Assembly (NCBI GenBank): GCA_021604585.1
Contig: BQJG01000005.1
Coordinates: forward strand, 28,842 to 92,841
DNA from: Hyphococcus sp.
Lineage (GTDB): Bacteria; Pseudomonadota; Alphaproteobacteria; Caulobacterales; Parvularculaceae
Length of the DNA stretch: 64,000 nucleotides
Reading direction: 5' to 3'
A program made the translations under genes and the position numbers. The notes under the pieces were generated by a model. It saw only the letters and a program-made list of their open reading frames with translations. It made no database searches and was not told the DNA's origin. Positions within the stretch are counted from its first letter, which is position 1; the number at the start of each line of letters is the position of its first letter. Shown here one piece after another: positions 51,751-60,272 of the stretch.

Positions 51751-51766
51751 TCGGCGCCTCGGTGCA

Positions 51767-52225
51767 CTAGTCTTCCGCCACCATAGTCCAGACGCCAAGC
51801 ACATTCCCGACCGGATCGCGGAAATGGAACCGGCGCCCGCCTGGAAATTCGTGACGCTCGGTCACAACGCCGCCAGCCGCGACGACATTTCTTTCGCTCG
51901 CTTCGAGATCATCCGCATAGAGAATGATCAGAGTCGAGCCGACCGCCGGCGTTTCGACGGCGTTAAAACCGCCCTCTAAGCCTGCGCTCGTAAAGGCGAC
52001 ATAATCAGGACCGTAATCTATAAAACTCCAGCCAAAGGCGTCGCCGTAAAACTTTTTGACCACGGCGAGATCTTTCCCGCCGGCGAATTCGACATAGTCG
52101 ATGTGATTGTTTGTGCGCGGCACTGCGCTTCCCTCCGTTGCAGGCTCGACTGAGGCCCTTTCGTCAGATGCGCCGGCGCAGGCGGCCAGCAAGGTGAAAC
52201 TAGCAAGAACAATAAATGATCGCAT
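51767..52225 (-). CDS. VOC/glyoxalase-fold lipoprotein
   Basis: 152 residues from the ATG at 52225. A lipoprotein signal ends in LAAC (C16). The mature part is a vicinal-oxygen-chelate fold: NHIDYVEFAGGKDLAVVKKF, YGDAFGWSFIDYGPDYVAFT, and FPGGRRFHFRDPVGNVLGVW, including the conserved His and Glu positions. Such glyoxalase/bleomycin-resistance-like proteins bind a divalent metal; the periplasmic location is unusual for the family. The substrate is unknown. Confidence 0.87.
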   Translation of the reverse strand: MRSFIVLASFTLLAACAGASDERASVEPATEGSAVPRTNNHIDYVEFAGGKDLAVVKKFYGDAFGWSFIDYGPDYVAFTSAGLEGGFNAVETPAVGSTLIILYADDLEASERNVVAAGGVVTERHEFPGGRRFHFRDPVGNVLGVWTMVAED

Positions 52226-52286
52226 GTCAGAGTTCTCCCCAATGATTGTGCAGACTGGCTTGGCCTTGCAGCAGAGGAAGCGAAAA

Positions 52287-52315
52287 CGGGGCGGTCCTCG
52301 AAAGGAACCGCCCCG
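52287..52315 (-). terminator. Terminator-like hairpin after the porin gene
   Basis: CGGGGCGGTTCC pairs with GGACCGCCCCG around a TTTCGA loop on the minus strand, followed by the weak run TTTTC. It lies 40 bases downstream of the porin stop. Confidence 0.75.
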
Positions 52316-52354
52316 CTTCATATCCCCTCTAAGCAACGCAGGCGCTTAGAAACT

Positions 52355-53578
52355 TTAGAATTTGATCGAGCTTTCGATCACGACCGTAGCGGCTTCTTCA
52401 GGGCCGCCTGCAGCCACAGGTTTCTTAGATTCGGTATATTGAGCGGCTGCGCCGATCGTAATGCCGCGTCCAAGAACATAGGTCACGCCTGCCTGAGCAG
52501 AGCGTGTATCTCGATAAAGGGTTGGATCGAGCGGATTGGCGCCGAGTGAATTCGCTTCCGATTGGCCAACGCCAACCATAAACGCAACGTCGCCTTCATC
52601 CTCGCCAGTGCGGAACGTCACGCCAGCATCAAAGGCGAGATAACCGTCATCTTCAAAGGCAGCGAGGCCGGCATTGGTTGACTTCACCGAGCCGCCCAGC
52701 GTGATGCCGCGATAGGCGAGGTTGAGGCCAACGGAATAGGCTTCATAATTGTCAAACAAAGAAGATGCTGTCGCCAGCTTGTGATCATTGGCGGTGACGA
52801 AGCTTGCGCCCACGCCGACAAACAAGCGGTCGGAACCGCCGAGCTTGATGCCTTTTTCGTAATACATCGCCGCTTCAATAGCGTCGTCCCAATGGCTGTC
52901 GCCGGAAAGCATGACGCCTTCGGGGGAAATCACAAAGCCGCCCTGCGGCGCGCATAGCGGATCGCCGCAATTTTTCAGGACCGGCGAATAGGAAACGCCA
53001 AGCTGCAAACCGCCCAGCGCGCCGCCGAGGAAGTTGGCGGGCGGCATATAGGTCAGCTTGGTCGAATAACCGGTAAAATCATTGATCGTGTGAACATCGT
53101 TGAGGCCGGAAAGATCCGTTTGCCAATCATTGACGTTGACCGAAGAAAAAATCGTCGGCGAGGATACCGAGAGAATGCGCGCAATGCCCGCATCGCGGCC
53201 GACGATCACCTGACCAAACGAGCCGCGCGCATAAGCGTAAGCTCCCTGCAGATAAGCATCGCTCGTGTCGGGACCGACGCCGCGCGAACCGCCGATCAGC
53301 ATGCCGGAATAACGGCCGCCGCCAAACATCTGGCGCGGCTGATCCGCATCAAGACGGCCGGTGACCACCGCGCCGATTTCAACGCCATTGTCGAGAACCG
53401 TCGAACCTTTAACCGAAAGCTTTGCGTTGACGTCGCCCTTGCCGTCGCCGTCGACAAGACCGGCGACAGCGCTGGCTTCACCGCTGACATCAAGCTTGAT
53501 CGGATCAGCCGCATAGGCGGCGCCAGCGGTTAAAACCGCAGCGCCAGCACCAAGCAACAATGTCCGCAAACCGGTCAT
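52355..53578 (-). CDS. Outer membrane porin
   Basis: 407 residues from the ATG at 53578 (a GTG at 53596 is also possible). A signal peptide MTGLRTLLLGAGAAVLTAGA ends at AYA-ADP. The rest is an alternating, Gly- and aromatic-rich 16-stranded-type barrel: VSGEASAVAGLVDGDGKGDV, GSFGQVIVGRDAGIARILSV and NLAYRGITLGGSVKSTNAGL, ending ATVVIESSIKF with the terminal Phe needed for assembly. It should allow diffusion of small solutes. It is monocistronic. Confidence 0.9.
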   Translation of the reverse strand: MTGLRTLLLGAGAAVLTAGAAYAADPIKLDVSGEASAVAGLVDGDGKGDVNAKLSVKGSTVLDNGVEIGAVVTGRLDADQPRQMFGGGRYSGMLIGGSRGVGPDTSDAYLQGAYAYARGSFGQVIVGRDAGIARILSVSSPTIFSSVNVNDWQTDLSGLNDVHTINDFTGYSTKLTYMPPANFLGGALGGLQLGVSYSPVLKNCGDPLCAPQGGFVISPEGVMLSGDSHWDDAIEAAMYYEKGIKLGGSDRLFVGVGASFVTANDHKLATASSLFDNYEAYSVGLNLAYRGITLGGSVKSTNAGLAAFEDDGYLAFDAGVTFRTGEDEGDVAFMVGVGQSEANSLGANPLDPTLYRDTRSAQAGVTYVLGRGITIGAAAQYTESKKPVAAGGPEEAATVVIESSIKF

Positions 53579-54112
53579 CAGTCCTGTATCCGTCACTTTC
53601 CATGTCCGGGCTTATTTTGCCCGAGCACCCGCAACGCAGCGGGGCCGTTTCGTTGTCTCATCTTTTCGTCCGAACCGATCCCCCCGAACCCGTTCAAACA
53701 TCACCGGCGAACCGGCTTCTTCTCCCAACGCTACGCCCCTGAGCCAGTCCCTCCATGCCCTCATGAAGACCAACCCTGACAAGTCTGGCGCCACAAGCCT
53801 TTGCCGTCACCCTTTTCCACACCCCTCACCCTTAGCGTTCAAGTAGGAGTGCTTTCAAGTTGCGCGCCAGCCGCACTCTAAAACGCTGCAGACGTCGCGC
53901 ATGGTTAACGGCATAAAGTTAACAGCTTTATGACCGAAAGCCATAATGGCGCCTGGCTTGAGGCGGTTCAAGCGAACCGGTGCTTTGGCGTTGTGTAATT
54001 GCCGGTTTGTGGTAGGAAAGCCACGGCCCGGCAGCGGCGGCGCGCCGGCCCTTTTCACTCTTTGCGCCACCCCAAAGGCCTGACAATGGGGCCAGACAAC
54101 AGGATTCCTTGC
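53579..54112. other. 534-base gene-free gap between porin and DUF3576 gene
   Basis: The gap contains the promoters of the two divergent genes and no convincing coding frame. It has an inverted repeat CATAAAG-N7-CTTTATG (53912-53932) overlapping two GTTAAC copies (53904-53909 and 53918-53923). The two TTAA are 10 bases apart, so they do not make a CtrA box. No tRNA or repeat family is seen. Confidence 0.55.
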
Positions 54113-54577
54113 ATGAAGCCGGAAAAAGTAAACATGTTCAAAGTGTTAGCGCTCGCGACCGCAGCAGCGGCCTTGGCCGCCTGCGGCGGCAATAGCGCCA
54201 GCGGCACCCGCAACGAAACGCTGGCCAACTACAAATCCGGTCGCGCCGAAGCGACGACGGTTAACCGCTATCTCTGGGCGGCTTCGCTCGAAACACTCAA
54301 CTTCCTGCCGGTCTTCTCGGCTGACCCGATCGCCGGACTGATCATCACCGAATGGTACATCAACCCGGAATCGCCGGGCGAGCGCTTCAAAACCAATGTC
54401 TACATCCTCGACAGCTCTCTGCGGGCTGACGCGCTGCGCGTTTCCGTCTTCCGTCAGGTGCAAGGCGCCGACGGGGTGTGGACGGACGCAACGGTCAATC
54501 CGGGCACTGGCCGCGAAATCGAGAACGCGATCCTCACCCGCGCCCGCCAGCTTCGCCTAAACCAGATTGACGGCTAG
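54113..54577 (+). CDS. DUF3576 lipoprotein
   Basis: 154 residues from the ATG at 54113 with CAGGA upstream. The lipoprotein signal ends at LAAC (C24). The body matches the DUF3576 family: NRYLWAASLETLNFLPVFSA, IAGLIITEWYINPESPGERF and YILDSSLRADALRVSVFRQV. The family is nearly confined to alphaproteobacteria and is usually found next to leuS, as here. Its function is unknown, probably at the outer membrane. Confidence 0.92.
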   Translation: MKPEKVNMFKVLALATAAAALAACGGNSASGTRNETLANYKSGRAEATTVNRYLWAASLETLNFLPVFSADPIAGLIITEWYINPESPGERFKTNVYILDSSLRADALRVSVFRQVQGADGVWTDATVNPGTGREIENAILTRARQLRLNQIDG

Positions 54578-54602
54578 AAATCAGCGCCAGAATAATGGAA
54601 AG

Positions 54603-54628
54603 AACGGCGCTCATGCGCCGTTTTTTTA
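54603..54628 (+). terminator. Rho-independent terminator after DUF3576 gene
   Basis: AACGGCGC pairs with GCGCCGTT around TCAT, followed by seven T. It lies 18 bases before leuS, so leuS is transcribed by readthrough or from a promoter inside the upstream region. Confidence 0.88.
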
Positions 54629-54646
54629 TACCCGAAAGACATCACC

Positions 54647-57223
54647 ATGCCTCGCTATAATCCCAAAGAAGTCGAACCGAAATGGCAGGCGCGCTGGCGC
54701 GGCGCCAAATCGTTCGAAACGCAGTCAGAGAACGCCAAACCCAAATACTACGTGCTGGAGATGTTCCCTTATCCGTCCGGACGCATTCATGTCGGCCATG
54801 TCCGTAATTACGCCATGGGCGACGTCATCGCGCGCTACAAAAAAGCGCAAGGGTTCAACGTGTTGCATCCGATGGGCTGGGATGCATTCGGGATGCCGGC
54901 GGAAAACGCGGCGATGCAAACCGGTTCGCATCCGGCGAAATGGACCTATAGCAATATCGATGTGATGCGCGGCCAGTTGCAGCTGATGGGTCTGTCCATC
55001 GACTGGAGCCGCGAATTCGCCACCTGCGATCCCGCCTATTACGTCCACCAGCAGCGGATGTTTCTCGAGTTTTGGAAGGAAGGCCTCGCTTACCGCAAAG
55101 AAAGCCAGGTCAATTGGGATCCGGTCGACCAAACCGTGCTGGCCAACGAACAAGTCATCGACGGCAAGGGCTGGCGTTCGGGCGCGCCCGTCGAACGGCG
55201 CAAGCTGTCACAATGGTTTTTCAAGATCACCGACGCTGCTGAAGACTTGCTCTCAGCGCTGGATGACGGGCGATTGTCTGGCTGGCCGGACAACGTCAAG
55301 CTGATGCAGAAAAACTGGATCGGCAAGTCGAAGGGCTTGCAGATGCGGTTTCCTTTCGCTGCTGAAACGAGTGTGCCCAAAGGTTTTGAGGGCGGCGTCG
55401 AGATTTTCACCACGCGCCCGGACACGCTGTTCGGCGCGAGCTTCATCGCTATTTCGCCTGACCACCCTCTGGCAATCCTGCTCGCCGAAAGCGACAAGGG
55501 ATTGGCGAAATTTATCGCCGAATGCGCCAGCTCCGGCACGTCCGAAGAGGCGATCGAGAAGGCCGAAAAGCGAGGGCTTAAAACCGCGTTAGAGACCGGT
55601 CACCCTTTCGATGACCGTAAGCTCCCTGTCTATGTCGCAAACTTCGTCCTGATGGGTTACGGCACGGGCGCGATTTTCGGCTGCCCGGCCCATGACCAGC
55701 GCGACTATGATTTCGCAACGAAATACGACCTGGCGATTCCGCCCGTGGTGCTCCCCGACGGCGCCGACGCTGACGTCTATACGCTGGAAGGCGAACCCTA
55801 TATCGGCCCCGGCAAGATCTTCAATTCGGATTTCCTCGACGGACTTCCGGTTGAAGACGCCATCGCCGCAGCGATCAAGAAGATCGAACAGATGGATCTC
55901 GGCAAAGGCGTCACGCAATATCGTCTGCGCGACTGGGGCGTGTCGCGCCAGCGCTATTGGGGCTGCCCGATCCCGGCGATCCATTGCTCAACATGCGGCA
56001 TCGTTCCCGTGCCCGTCAAAGATCTGCCGGTGAAACTGCCGGAGGAGGCCGATTTCTCCGTACCCGGAAATCCGCTCGACCGTCATCCCACATGGAAGCA
56101 TGTGGACTGCCCGACTTGCGGCGGTAAAGCCCGGCGCGAGACCGACACGTTCGACACATTTGTCGATAGCTCATGGTATTTCGCGCGCTTTGCCTCACAG
56201 CCCAAAGACAAGCCGATGACCCGCGAGGTCGTCGATAGCTGGCTGCCGGTCGATCAATATATTGGCGGCGTCGAGCATGCGATTTTGCATCTGCTGTATG
56301 CGCGCTATTTCACGCGCATGATGAAGCAATGCGGGCATGTTTCGCTGGACGAGCCCTTCGCGAATCTGTTCACGCAGGGCATGGTCGTGCATGCAACGTA
56401 CCGTGACGAAAGCGGACAATGGCTGCAGCCGGACCAGGTCATCGTTGAAAAGGGCGCCGCGCTTCGCGCCGACAACGGAAAGCCGGTGAAGATCGGCGCC
56501 ATCGAAAAGATGTCGAAGTCGAAAAAGAACGTGGTCTCGCCCGACGCTATCGCCGAGACTTACGGCGCCGATGCGGCGCGCTGGTTCATGCTGTCGGACT
56601 CGCCGCCCGAACGCGATGTGGAATGGACCGACGCCGGGGTCGAAGGCGCGTGGCGGTTGATCGGACGCATCTGGGATGCGATCTCGGCGGCGCCCGGCGC
56701 GCTGAAAAATCTCGATATGTCGAAACCCAATGTCACTGACGCTGACAAAGCGCTGCGGCAGGCGACCCATGCCGCCATTGACGGCGTCACCAGCGACATC
56801 GAGCATTTCCGCTTCAACAAAGCGATCGCGCGGATTTATGAATTCATCAATGTGCTGAAAAAGGAATCCGGCGCTGGAAAATGGGCCCGCGCCGAAGCGC
56901 TCGGCGCCTTGTCGCAACTGGTTGCGCCGTTCATTCCACATTTGGCCGAAGAATGCTGGGAGACGCTGGGCGGGAAGGGTTTCATCTGCGACGCGCCCTG
57001 GCCGAAAGCCGACAAGACCTTGCTGGCCAAAGACGAACTTCTCCTTGGGGTGCAGGTCAACGGCAAACGGCGCGGGGAAATTCTGGTCGCCGCCGACGCC
57101 GCCAATGAGACTGTGGAACAAGCGGCCTTGTCGGATGAGGGCGTGCAGCGCCATATTGACGGCAAAACCGTGCGCAAGATCGTCATTGTGCCGGGGCGGA
57201 TCGTCAATATCGTCGCAAATTAG
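54647..57223 (+). CDS. leuS: Leucyl-tRNA synthetase
   Basis: 858 residues, class I synthetase. The HIGH-type motif is HVGHVRNYAMGDVIARYK; a CP1 editing domain is in the middle, with the TTRPDTLFGASF threonine-rich region; the KMSKS motif is IEKMSKSKKNVV. A C-terminal anticodon-stem and Leu-specific domain follows. It charges tRNA-Leu; tRNA-Leu(CAA) lies elsewhere in the window. It is followed by lptE and holA on one transcript. Confidence 0.97.
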   Translation: MPRYNPKEVEPKWQARWRGAKSFETQSENAKPKYYVLEMFPYPSGRIHVGHVRNYAMGDVIARYKKAQGFNVLHPMGWDAFGMPAENAAMQTGSHPAKWTYSNIDVMRGQLQLMGLSIDWSREFATCDPAYYVHQQRMFLEFWKEGLAYRKESQVNWDPVDQTVLANEQVIDGKGWRSGAPVERRKLSQWFFKITDAAEDLLSALDDGRLSGWPDNVKLMQKNWIGKSKGLQMRFPFAAETSVPKGFEGGVEIFTTRPDTLFGASFIAISPDHPLAILLAESDKGLAKFIAECASSGTSEEAIEKAEKRGLKTALETGHPFDDRKLPVYVANFVLMGYGTGAIFGCPAHDQRDYDFATKYDLAIPPVVLPDGADADVYTLEGEPYIGPGKIFNSDFLDGLPVEDAIAAAIKKIEQMDLGKGVTQYRLRDWGVSRQRYWGCPIPAIHCSTCGIVPVPVKDLPVKLPEEADFSVPGNPLDRHPTWKHVDCPTCGGKARRETDTFDTFVDSSWYFARFASQPKDKPMTREVVDSWLPVDQYIGGVEHAILHLLYARYFTRMMKQCGHVSLDEPFANLFTQGMVVHATYRDESGQWLQPDQVIVEKGAALRADNGKPVKIGAIEKMSKSKKNVVSPDAIAETYGADAARWFMLSDSPPERDVEWTDAGVEGAWRLIGRIWDAISAAPGALKNLDMSKPNVTDADKALRQATHAAIDGVTSDIEHFRFNKAIARIYEFINVLKKESGAGKWARAEALGALSQLVAPFIPHLAEECWETLGGKGFICDAPWPKADKTLLAKDELLLGVQVNGKRRGEILVAADAANETVEQAALSDEGVQRHIDGKTVRKIVIVPGRIVNIVAN

Positions 57224-57249
57224 CCGTTGATTGCAAAGGAAGCCGCGCC

Positions 57250-57909
57250 ATGAAAACTATTCGATTGTTCGTTGCGCTAGTGCTCGCACTTGCGCTCGGC
57301 GCCTGCGGCTTCAAGCCGATCTACGCCACCGCACAGGGTGAATCGCCGATCAGCCGTCAAGTGTCAGTGGCGAATATCGCAGCGCCGGAAACCGTCGCCC
57401 CCTACATGATGGATGCGCTGGATGCGCGCCTTGGCGCCGTGAACGGTGAGAAGCCGCGTTATGAACTTTACGTGGAAGCGCGCGAAGGCGCTGAACGCCT
57501 GGCGGTGCAAATCGACGCGACCGTGACGCGCTATAATTATCGCTTGAGCGCGCGTTACCGGGTCATCGACACGCAGACGGGCGATAGTTTCAAAGGCGTC
57601 GCTCGCGCCGTCACCTCCTACAATATCGTCAATTCGCAATACTCGACTTTGTTCGCCGAACGCGCCGCTGTCGAAAAAGCCGCACGGCAACTGGCCGAAG
57701 AGATTGAGCGCGATATTTTGGTCCGCTTTTCAGAATCCCCTGAAAAACGCGGCGAAATGGACCCGGACGCGTTCGAAACGGTCCTAGATCCGTCGGAAAT
57801 CTTGATCGAACCGCGGCGCGGGGAAGTCGTAGAGCCGATCGTCGGCACGCCGGATTTTGGCGCGGCGACGCAATCATCCGCCGGCGCCCCCGAAACCGAA
57901 GACGAGTAG
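57250..57909 (+). CDS. lptE: LPS-assembly lipoprotein LptE
   Basis: 219 residues. A lipoprotein signal ends at ALGAC (C19) and is followed by GFKPIYA, the usual LptE start. The body has RYRVIDTQTGDSFKGVARAV and AERAAVEKAARQLAEEIERD, then an acidic tail. LptE plugs the LptD barrel that inserts lipopolysaccharide in the outer leaflet. The leuS-lptE-holA order is widely conserved. The next gene begins 3 bases after its stop. Confidence 0.93.
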   Translation: MKTIRLFVALVLALALGACGFKPIYATAQGESPISRQVSVANIAAPETVAPYMMDALDARLGAVNGEKPRYELYVEAREGAERLAVQIDATVTRYNYRLSARYRVIDTQTGDSFKGVARAVTSYNIVNSQYSTLFAERAAVEKAARQLAEEIERDILVRFSESPEKRGEMDPDAFETVLDPSEILIEPRRGEVVEPIVGTPDFGAATQSSAGAPETEDE

Positions 57910-57912
57910 GCC

Positions 57913-58968
57913 ATGACCGCCCTTAAAGGCCGGGCCATAAAAAGCTTTCTCGAAGCGCGCGACAAAAACGTCGCCGCCGTGCTGATTTACGGGCCCGATA
58001 GCGGTCTGGCGCGCGAGCGCGCATTGCTGATCGCCTCGCGCGTGGTGGAAGATCTTAAAGACCCGTTCAATGCGCTTGAACTTTCTGACGCTGATCTGAA
58101 AGACGAGCCTGGCCGTTTGGGCGACGAGATCACAGCGCTGTCTTTTGCGGGCGGCGAGCGGGTGATCCGTTTGCGGACCAGCGGCGAGGCGGCGGTGAAG
58201 GCGGTTCAAACCCTGCTCGACGGGCTCGATAGCGGGCATTTAAAACCGAACGGCATGGTGATCATCGAGGCGGGCGAACTGACCCCGCGTTCTGGATTGC
58301 GCAAAGCGTTTGAGAAAGCGAAACGCGGCGTAGCGCTGCCTTGCTATGCGGATGGTCCGGCCGATGTGCGGGCCATGGCGCAGGAGGTGGCGCGCGCAGA
58401 GGAAATGCGATTTGAGTCTGATGCGCTTGATCTTTTGGTCGCTTTGCTCGGCGACGATCACGGCGTTTCGCGCGCGGAAGTCGATAAGCTCATTCTCTTC
58501 AAAGGCCCAAAATCTGTCCGGTCCGGACCAGCGACGATCTCGCTCGATGACGTTCGCGCTTCGCTGGTGGACGGACTTGGCGACGCCATGGACGACACGG
58601 CAAACGCCGCCGCTGACGGCGCGCCAGCAAAGTTGGCCAGTGCGCTGCACAAAGCTTCCGCCGCCGGGGCCAGCCCGATCGGATTGCTGCGCGCCTTACA
58701 GCGGACATTTTCCCGGCTGCGCTCAGCCCAGGCCTTGATTGATGCGGGAGAAAGCCCCTCCAGCGCCATGAAAAAGCTGCGCCCGCCAGTCTTTTTCGCC
58801 GAAGAGCGCGCCTTTGAAAATCGCCTCTATAAATGGCGCGGCGCCAAACTTGAGCGCGCGCTCCGCATGCTGATCGACGCCGAGATGGACGCGAAGACGA
58901 CAGGTGCGCCGCAGCGCGAGATCGTTGAGCGCGCAGCTTTGGCGCTTGCCGTTATGGGATCGCGCTAA
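57913..58968 (+). CDS. holA: DNA polymerase III delta subunit HolA
   Basis: 351 residues. The N-terminal AAA-like domain has VAAVLIYGPDSGLARERALL and FAGGERVIRLRTSGE but lacks a working Walker A lysine, normal for delta. A helical middle (DDHGVSRAEVDKLILFKG) and a C-terminal collar domain (FSRLRSAQALIDAGESPSSA, then MKKLRPPVFFAEERAF) follow. It opens the beta clamp as part of the clamp loader with DnaX, also encoded here. Confidence 0.95.
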   Translation: MTALKGRAIKSFLEARDKNVAAVLIYGPDSGLARERALLIASRVVEDLKDPFNALELSDADLKDEPGRLGDEITALSFAGGERVIRLRTSGEAAVKAVQTLLDGLDSGHLKPNGMVIIEAGELTPRSGLRKAFEKAKRGVALPCYADGPADVRAMAQEVARAEEMRFESDALDLLVALLGDDHGVSRAEVDKLILFKGPKSVRSGPATISLDDVRASLVDGLGDAMDDTANAAADGAPAKLASALHKASAAGASPIGLLRALQRTFSRLRSAQALIDAGESPSSAMKKLRPPVFFAEERAFENRLYKWRGAKLERALRMLIDAEMDAKTTGAPQREIVERAALALAVMGSR

Positions 58969-59052
58969 AATTTTTGGCAAAAGCTTTCTATTTTCTCTCA
59001 AGTTCTGTTAGGTGTCCTTCCGGGGGAAAGGTGACCAGAAGGAGCTTGCGTC

Positions 59053-59544
59053 GTGGCGGCAACCGCAGTCATCCAGAACGATATCGCCAGCACATTTTCA
59101 GTGCGAGCGACACGCGTATTCCATCGCCGCAACAACCAAGTTTATGCGATTGTCGGAGATAATCCGGCGAGCGGCCTGATCACAGATGTATGGTTTGACC
59201 GGTTCGACTCCCAGGACGAATTCCGCGCTGTTCTGACCCACGTTCGCGACAAGTTTCAGGCGGGCGGATACCGCTATTGGCTGGCGGATTTGCGCTTTTT
59301 GGCATCGAGTTTTTCAGAGTCGGAAGACTGGCTGATCCGCGAAATAATGCCCGCCATGTTCGAGGCCGGATTGAAGCGTGAAGCGGTGGTGTTGCCTGAC
59401 ACAGCGATAAAGATCGAAGGCGCGGATGCGTTTGCGACAGGCGCGCGGGCTCTGCGCGAAATCGCCGATGGCCGCGTTCGCGGTTTCACTGATATTACGC
59501 TCGCCAAACGCTGGCTTTTAGACGGCGTTTTGCCGAAGGCTTGA
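59053..59544 (+). CDS. Unknown protein, STAS/SpoIIAA-like fold possible
   Basis: 163 residues, GTG start with AAGGAG nine bases upstream. Soluble, with alternating strands and helices: ATRVFHRRNNQVYAIVGDNP, then DEFRAVLTHVRDKFQAGGYR and YWLADLRFLASSFSESEDWL with IREIMPAMFEAGLKREAVV. The WxxD...W...P...GLKR pattern recalls SpoIIAA/STAS-like proteins of alphaproteobacteria, but no known member matches well. No signal peptide. No link to holA or the TonB gene is known. Confidence 0.7.
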   Translation: MAATAVIQNDIASTFSVRATRVFHRRNNQVYAIVGDNPASGLITDVWFDRFDSQDEFRAVLTHVRDKFQAGGYRYWLADLRFLASSFSESEDWLIREIMPAMFEAGLKREAVVLPDTAIKIEGADAFATGARALREIADGRVRGFTDITLAKRWLLDGVLPKA

Positions 59545-59611
59545 GCCGCTGGGCTTTTGCGCCCTAAGATTGCCCCCGCAGAATTGGCGCAGCGCGGATC
59601 GGGGGGCGCAG

Positions 59612-60271
59612 ATGTTCCAGAAAAGCTTTTTCTTTTCGTTGGTTGCCTGGTTTTTGACGGCGAGCGCACCGGTCTTTGCGCAGTCCTATTTTTACTCTCT
59701 TGATCAACATGCGCGGATTGAGCAGGCCGATCCGATCCTGATGCATATTGGCGCGGCGGAGGGGCGCGCCTATTTCCGGGCGCTGAATCTCGGGACGGCG
59801 CCGGCTGTGGCGCGGATCTTTATCGAGCGGATCGCCAATGAGAAAACCGGCGAAACGGAGCGCTTTATCCAGTTGGCGCCGGTCGGATCTTATGAGGCTG
59901 GCGAGATGGTCTATCTAGATGAACTAAGCGCGGGAAAAAGCTGGGTCACGGGCTGGGAAGTGGCGTCAGTCGCATCAGCGCCAGCCAGGCCCGCCGATCG
60001 CGACGAGAGGCCGTTTTACCGGATGCCGCCGCGATATCCGGTTGAATGCATGGATGACGCAATTGAGACCGAACATGTGCTGATCAATTACGATGTGACC
60101 GCGAAGGGACGGCTCGAAAACATCGTCATCCGCGGCGTCACGGATGGGTGCTTTGCGCTGGCGACACAGCGCTTCGTCAGTCAGTGGTGGTATGCGCCGA
60201 AAATTGAAAATGGCGAGCCGGTCGCCCGGCGGCATCTCGAAACGCAGATCACTTTCGTTCTGGAAGACTAA
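59612..60271 (+). CDS. Secreted TonB C-terminal-domain protein
   Basis: 219 residues from the ATG at 59612. A cleavable signal peptide MFQKSFFFSLVAWFLTASAP ends at VFA-QSY. The middle (about 25-130) is a beta-rich domain of unknown type. The C-terminal 85 residues (about 130-219) are a TonB_C domain: MPPRYPVECMDDAIETEHVL, INYDVTAKGRLENIVIRGVT and TQRFVSQWWYAPKIENGEPV. True TonB keeps an uncleaved membrane helix bound to ExbBD; here the signal looks cleaved and no Pro-rich linker is seen, so it may be a periplasmic binding protein rather than an energy transducer. Confidence 0.75.
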   Translation: MFQKSFFFSLVAWFLTASAPVFAQSYFYSLDQHARIEQADPILMHIGAAEGRAYFRALNLGTAPAVARIFIERIANEKTGETERFIQLAPVGSYEAGEMVYLDELSAGKSWVTGWEVASVASAPARPADRDERPFYRMPPRYPVECMDDAIETEHVLINYDVTAKGRLENIVIRGVTDGCFALATQRFVSQWWYAPKIENGEPVARRHLETQITFVLED

Positions 60272-60272
60272 T

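Noticed and set aside
53905..53922. Possible CtrA box in the porin gap
   Set aside because: The two TTAA are 10 bases apart; the CtrA consensus needs 7.
56195..57154. 319-codon minus-strand frame opposite leuS
   Set aside because: Shadow of leuS third-codon bias; no recognisable domain or start signal.
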